This document shows positions 63,201 through 64,000 of a DNA stretch of 64,000 bases, piece by piece; within the stretch, counting starts at the first letter, position 1; the number at the start of each line of letters is the position of its first letter. A program made the position numbers and the translations under genes. Origin of the DNA: Calidifontibacillus erzurumensis. GTDB taxonomy: Bacteria; Bacillota; Bacilli; Bacillales; Bacillaceae_J. Below the pieces are notes generated by a model. It was not told the DNA's origin and searched no databases. It worked only from the letters and a program-made list of their open reading frames with translations. The stretch covers positions 62,001-126,000 of the forward strand of contig NZ_JABTTE010000002.1 in NCBI RefSeq assembly GCF_013303125.1. Direction: 5' to 3'.

Positions 63201-63796
63201 ATGAGGAGAAAATTCAAGGTAATAGTACTTTAGCGATAGAAGCTGAACAAAAGAAAAAAAGCATATTAGCGACACTCGCCAACCTGACAGAAAAATATAT
63301 AGAATTAAAGCTTGCTTCACTTCTTTTGCAAAAAGGAATTGAATTTTACCGAAATCAAAGCCAAGATCCAATTTTAAAACGGGCTGGTGATCTTTTTGCT
63401 AGATTAACTTTACAATCTTTTTCTGGATTAACCGTTGATTACGACGAAAAAGATCAACCGATCTTAATGGGTGTTCGGAAAAACGGAAGCAAAGTCTCCA
63501 TTAACGGTATGAGCGATGGAACGACCGACCAGCTTTACTTATCGCTAAGGATTGCAAGCATTATGGAATATTGTGAACAACATGAACCTATCCCATTTAT
63601 TGTTGATGATATTTTAGTCCATTTTGATGATGTTCGTTCGAAAGAAACATTAAAAATATTACTTGAGCTTTCTAAAGAAACGCAAATTATCTTTTTTACG
63701 CACCATTATCGATTAGTGGAAATCATGCAAGAAATTGCTGATGGTCATGAATACCAGTTAACGGAGCTCCACCTAGAAGAGATTGGCATCCATTAA
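60269..63796 (+). CDS. yhaN: SbcC/Rad50-like ATPase with long coiled coils (YhaN)
   Basis: A 1175-residue ABC-type ATPase of the SMC/Rad50 kind. Walker A GLNEAGKST is at residues 32-40, a very long coiled coil fills about 170-1000, and the C-terminal half has the signature MSDGTTDQLYLSLRIA and Walker B FIVDDILVHFDD. No CxxC zinc hook is visible in the middle. ATG at 60269, 6 bases after GAGGGGG. It partners YhaO for DNA end processing. Confidence 0.92.
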   Translation: MRFNYLNLRAFGHFTNYEIEFDKTKNFHFIYGLNEAGKSTTLRSIHHFLYGFPQQTPDAFLHSNANLRIEGELQKKNGDTFRFVRRKGKKNTIVAPNGEPLNEEVVEEYINEISEQHFSKMFALNHVTLREGGESLLASGGSLGESLFSAASGVSKIRQVFEQLEKQATALYNKRGRNQLINKLVKEEKDLKKEIAEYQLKIQSWKELERQFNDGIKGIEHIIHQEKLLRSKRDKLERMKLILPKIAKLNEVMKNLDEIGTVPMLPENIEELRKDTIRKLDMATKTKQSAEENLLEIDRNLKQIIIPEGLLEHAALIDTLYRELQSYQNNLKKLPVLEGERKQLEVRLLSFMKEIDPLHADIEKIDLYRLPAEKKERIRELCKQKPLLDQAFEQNEIERQNIKRELEENEEKLKLIPQVLNTEQLEVTIEKIKSEGQLEETLKKLKAEMEEKEQKVNEAVSMLPNWDRSVEELVNLQLRILKETINRFEQQQNDIIKQLEKTEEQINNQKETIAAVEKEIRNLEVLSEIPTEEKLLAIRKERDKGWQLIRRKLEIGEWEESLVRQFTHGEKIETKYENLIQKADHFADQMINEAEKIGAKKKHLADIEICEQKIATLENKKSILEQELAKWEEEWKDLWKQSKIDPLSPQEMKEWLFMYEQIKKMYEEYEKVKNAIHEYEQKLIQLKELLVSTLLPFTEVNEKITLGELLKIAEKQLRYMKEIEQQRKRFEDLISGINHRINTNALKNKEIVRKLENWRDSWINAIKGTYISETTSVDVAEKLLQKFDDCSHTYDELVKIENELHALQKQLVNYEEKMNQLLAILNIPRKDQAVEIVVNQLYAQLQQAMQDEVLITNLKDQAKKIQETLKGAEKDIEDAEVVLSGLLKRANTKSLKELEEIEKLFLLKRDYEHKKEEIEEQLLELGGGKTLSELIEDAQQFEYDSIDAEIAEINKSLTEIERDRSNLEQAHGAVKKEYEEKIQGNSTLAIEAEQKKKSILATLANLTEKYIELKLASLLLQKGIEFYRNQSQDPILKRAGDLFARLTLQSFSGLTVDYDEKDQPILMGVRKNGSKVSINGMSDGTTDQLYLSLRIASIMEYCEQHEPIPFIVDDILVHFDDVRSKETLKILLELSKETQIIFFTHHYRLVEIMQEIADGHEYQLTELHLEEIGIH

Positions 63797-63805
63797 AATA
63801 AAGCG

Positions 63806-63850
63806 AGCCAAGTATAGCCTTAAAAGGGATCTATACTTGGCTTCTTTTTT
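63806..63850. terminator. Terminator after yhaN
   Basis: GCCAAGTATAG and CTATACTTGGC, perfect 11-base stems with a 13-base loop, followed by a T run. It lies between convergent genes. Confidence 0.88.
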
Positions 63851-63854
63851 CCAA

Positions 63855-64000
63855 TTAATGAGTGGCATTGCTTTTTATTTCATTTTTCTCAATTAGCGAT
63901 TTTCCTGTTTTTAATCCGAGAATAAACCATCCTAAACAAAGGATTCCTATTGCAAAAATGGTGTCTCCAACAACCCGGAGCCAATGGAAGATTTGAACGA
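63855..64000 (-). CDS. C-terminus of a probable nitric oxide reductase large subunit (qNor/NorB type), partial
   Basis: The minus strand from the window end to a stop at 63855 reads FHWLRVVGDTIFAIGILC and then LGWFILGLKTGKSL, a hydrophobic C-terminal span like the last helix of NorB-type quinol nitric oxide reductases. Only 48 residues are seen. A haem-copper oxidase relative is the alternative. The gene continues past the window edge. Confidence 0.6.
   Translation of the reverse strand, partial: VQIFHWLRVVGDTIFAIGILCLGWFILGLKTGKSLIEKNEIKSNATH

Noticed and set aside
60269-63796. Anti-phage SMC-nuclease defence pair (YhaN-YhaO)
   Set aside because: SbcCD-like pairs can look like defence genes, but yhaO-yhaN are a common Bacillaceae housekeeping pair and no defence neighbours are seen.

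Overview
The window looks like chromosome from an AT-rich, spore-former-type Bacillaceae (Bacillus/Geobacillus relatives). The gene set (pycA, lutP-lutR-lutABC, a CdaR-glcDF unit, yhaO-yhaN, YcgL- and YckD-like genes), the strong AGGAGG-type ribosome binding sites with frequent TTG/GTG starts, and cre-like sites all point that way. No rRNA, tRNA, CRISPR array or intact insertion sequence was seen.

Layout. 0-5.4 kb: an orphan substrate-binding lipoprotein, a hotdog thioesterase and pyruvate carboxylase. 5.6-11.4 kb: L-lactate use (lutP, lutR, lutABC), with matching palindromes in front of lutP and lutABC. 11.4-15.4 kb: a CdaR-type regulator and the glycolate oxidase pair glcD-glcF. 15.9-29.2 kb: a meta-cleavage module with tautomerase, a decayed GlcG-like gene, an IclR regulator, 2-hydroxymuconic semialdehyde dehydrogenase, hydratase, acylating acetaldehyde dehydrogenase, aldolase, oxalocrotonate decarboxylase, an ACMSD-type decarboxylase, a LigB-type extradiol dioxygenase and a TRAP transporter. 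The set matches the protocatechuate 2,3-cleavage (pra) route. 29.7-31.5 kb: an acetate-family transporter and a thioesterase. 31.6-51.4 kb: a 4-hydroxyphenylacetate (HPA) module: DapA-type aldolase, HpaE, GntR regulator, second TRAP transporter, MFS transporter, a XylR_N-V4R-PucR regulator, HpaB, an FAD synthetase-like protein, HpaC, HpaD, MerR regulator, semialdehyde dehydrogenase, HpaG1, HpaG2, HpaF and a second GntR regulator. 51.6-64 kb: general genes (nitroreductase, thioesterase, nucleotidyltransferase, secreted proteins, chemoreceptor, VanY-type peptidase, UspA, YhaO-YhaN) and the C-terminus of a probable nitric oxide reductase.

How it works together. HpaB/HpaC would hydroxylate HPA to homoprotocatechuate, the VOC-type HpaD would open the ring, and HpaE, HpaF, HpaG1/G2, a hydratase and an aldolase would give pyruvate and succinic semialdehyde, which the 47.3-kb dehydrogenase would oxidise. 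No hpaH-type hydratase lies in this module; the only hydratase-family genes are in the pra-type module. The pra-type module would give pyruvate and acetyl-CoA, while pycA, lut and glc genes handle related 2-oxo and 2-hydroxy acids.

Regulation is the most striking part. Five promoters of the HPA module share one architecture: a -35 box, a 17-bp spacer filled by an AATCATATATGATT-like palindrome, and a -10 box inside a repeated half-site. A partial copy lies before hpaB. The two near-identical GntR proteins are the obvious candidates, and one appears to be made from a leaderless transcript. The pra-type module has its own motif, TTGTTRCATATANNGYAACA-like, at up to four places, one of them before a gene-free stretch that ends in a strong terminator and resembles another gene-free stretch 6 kb away.
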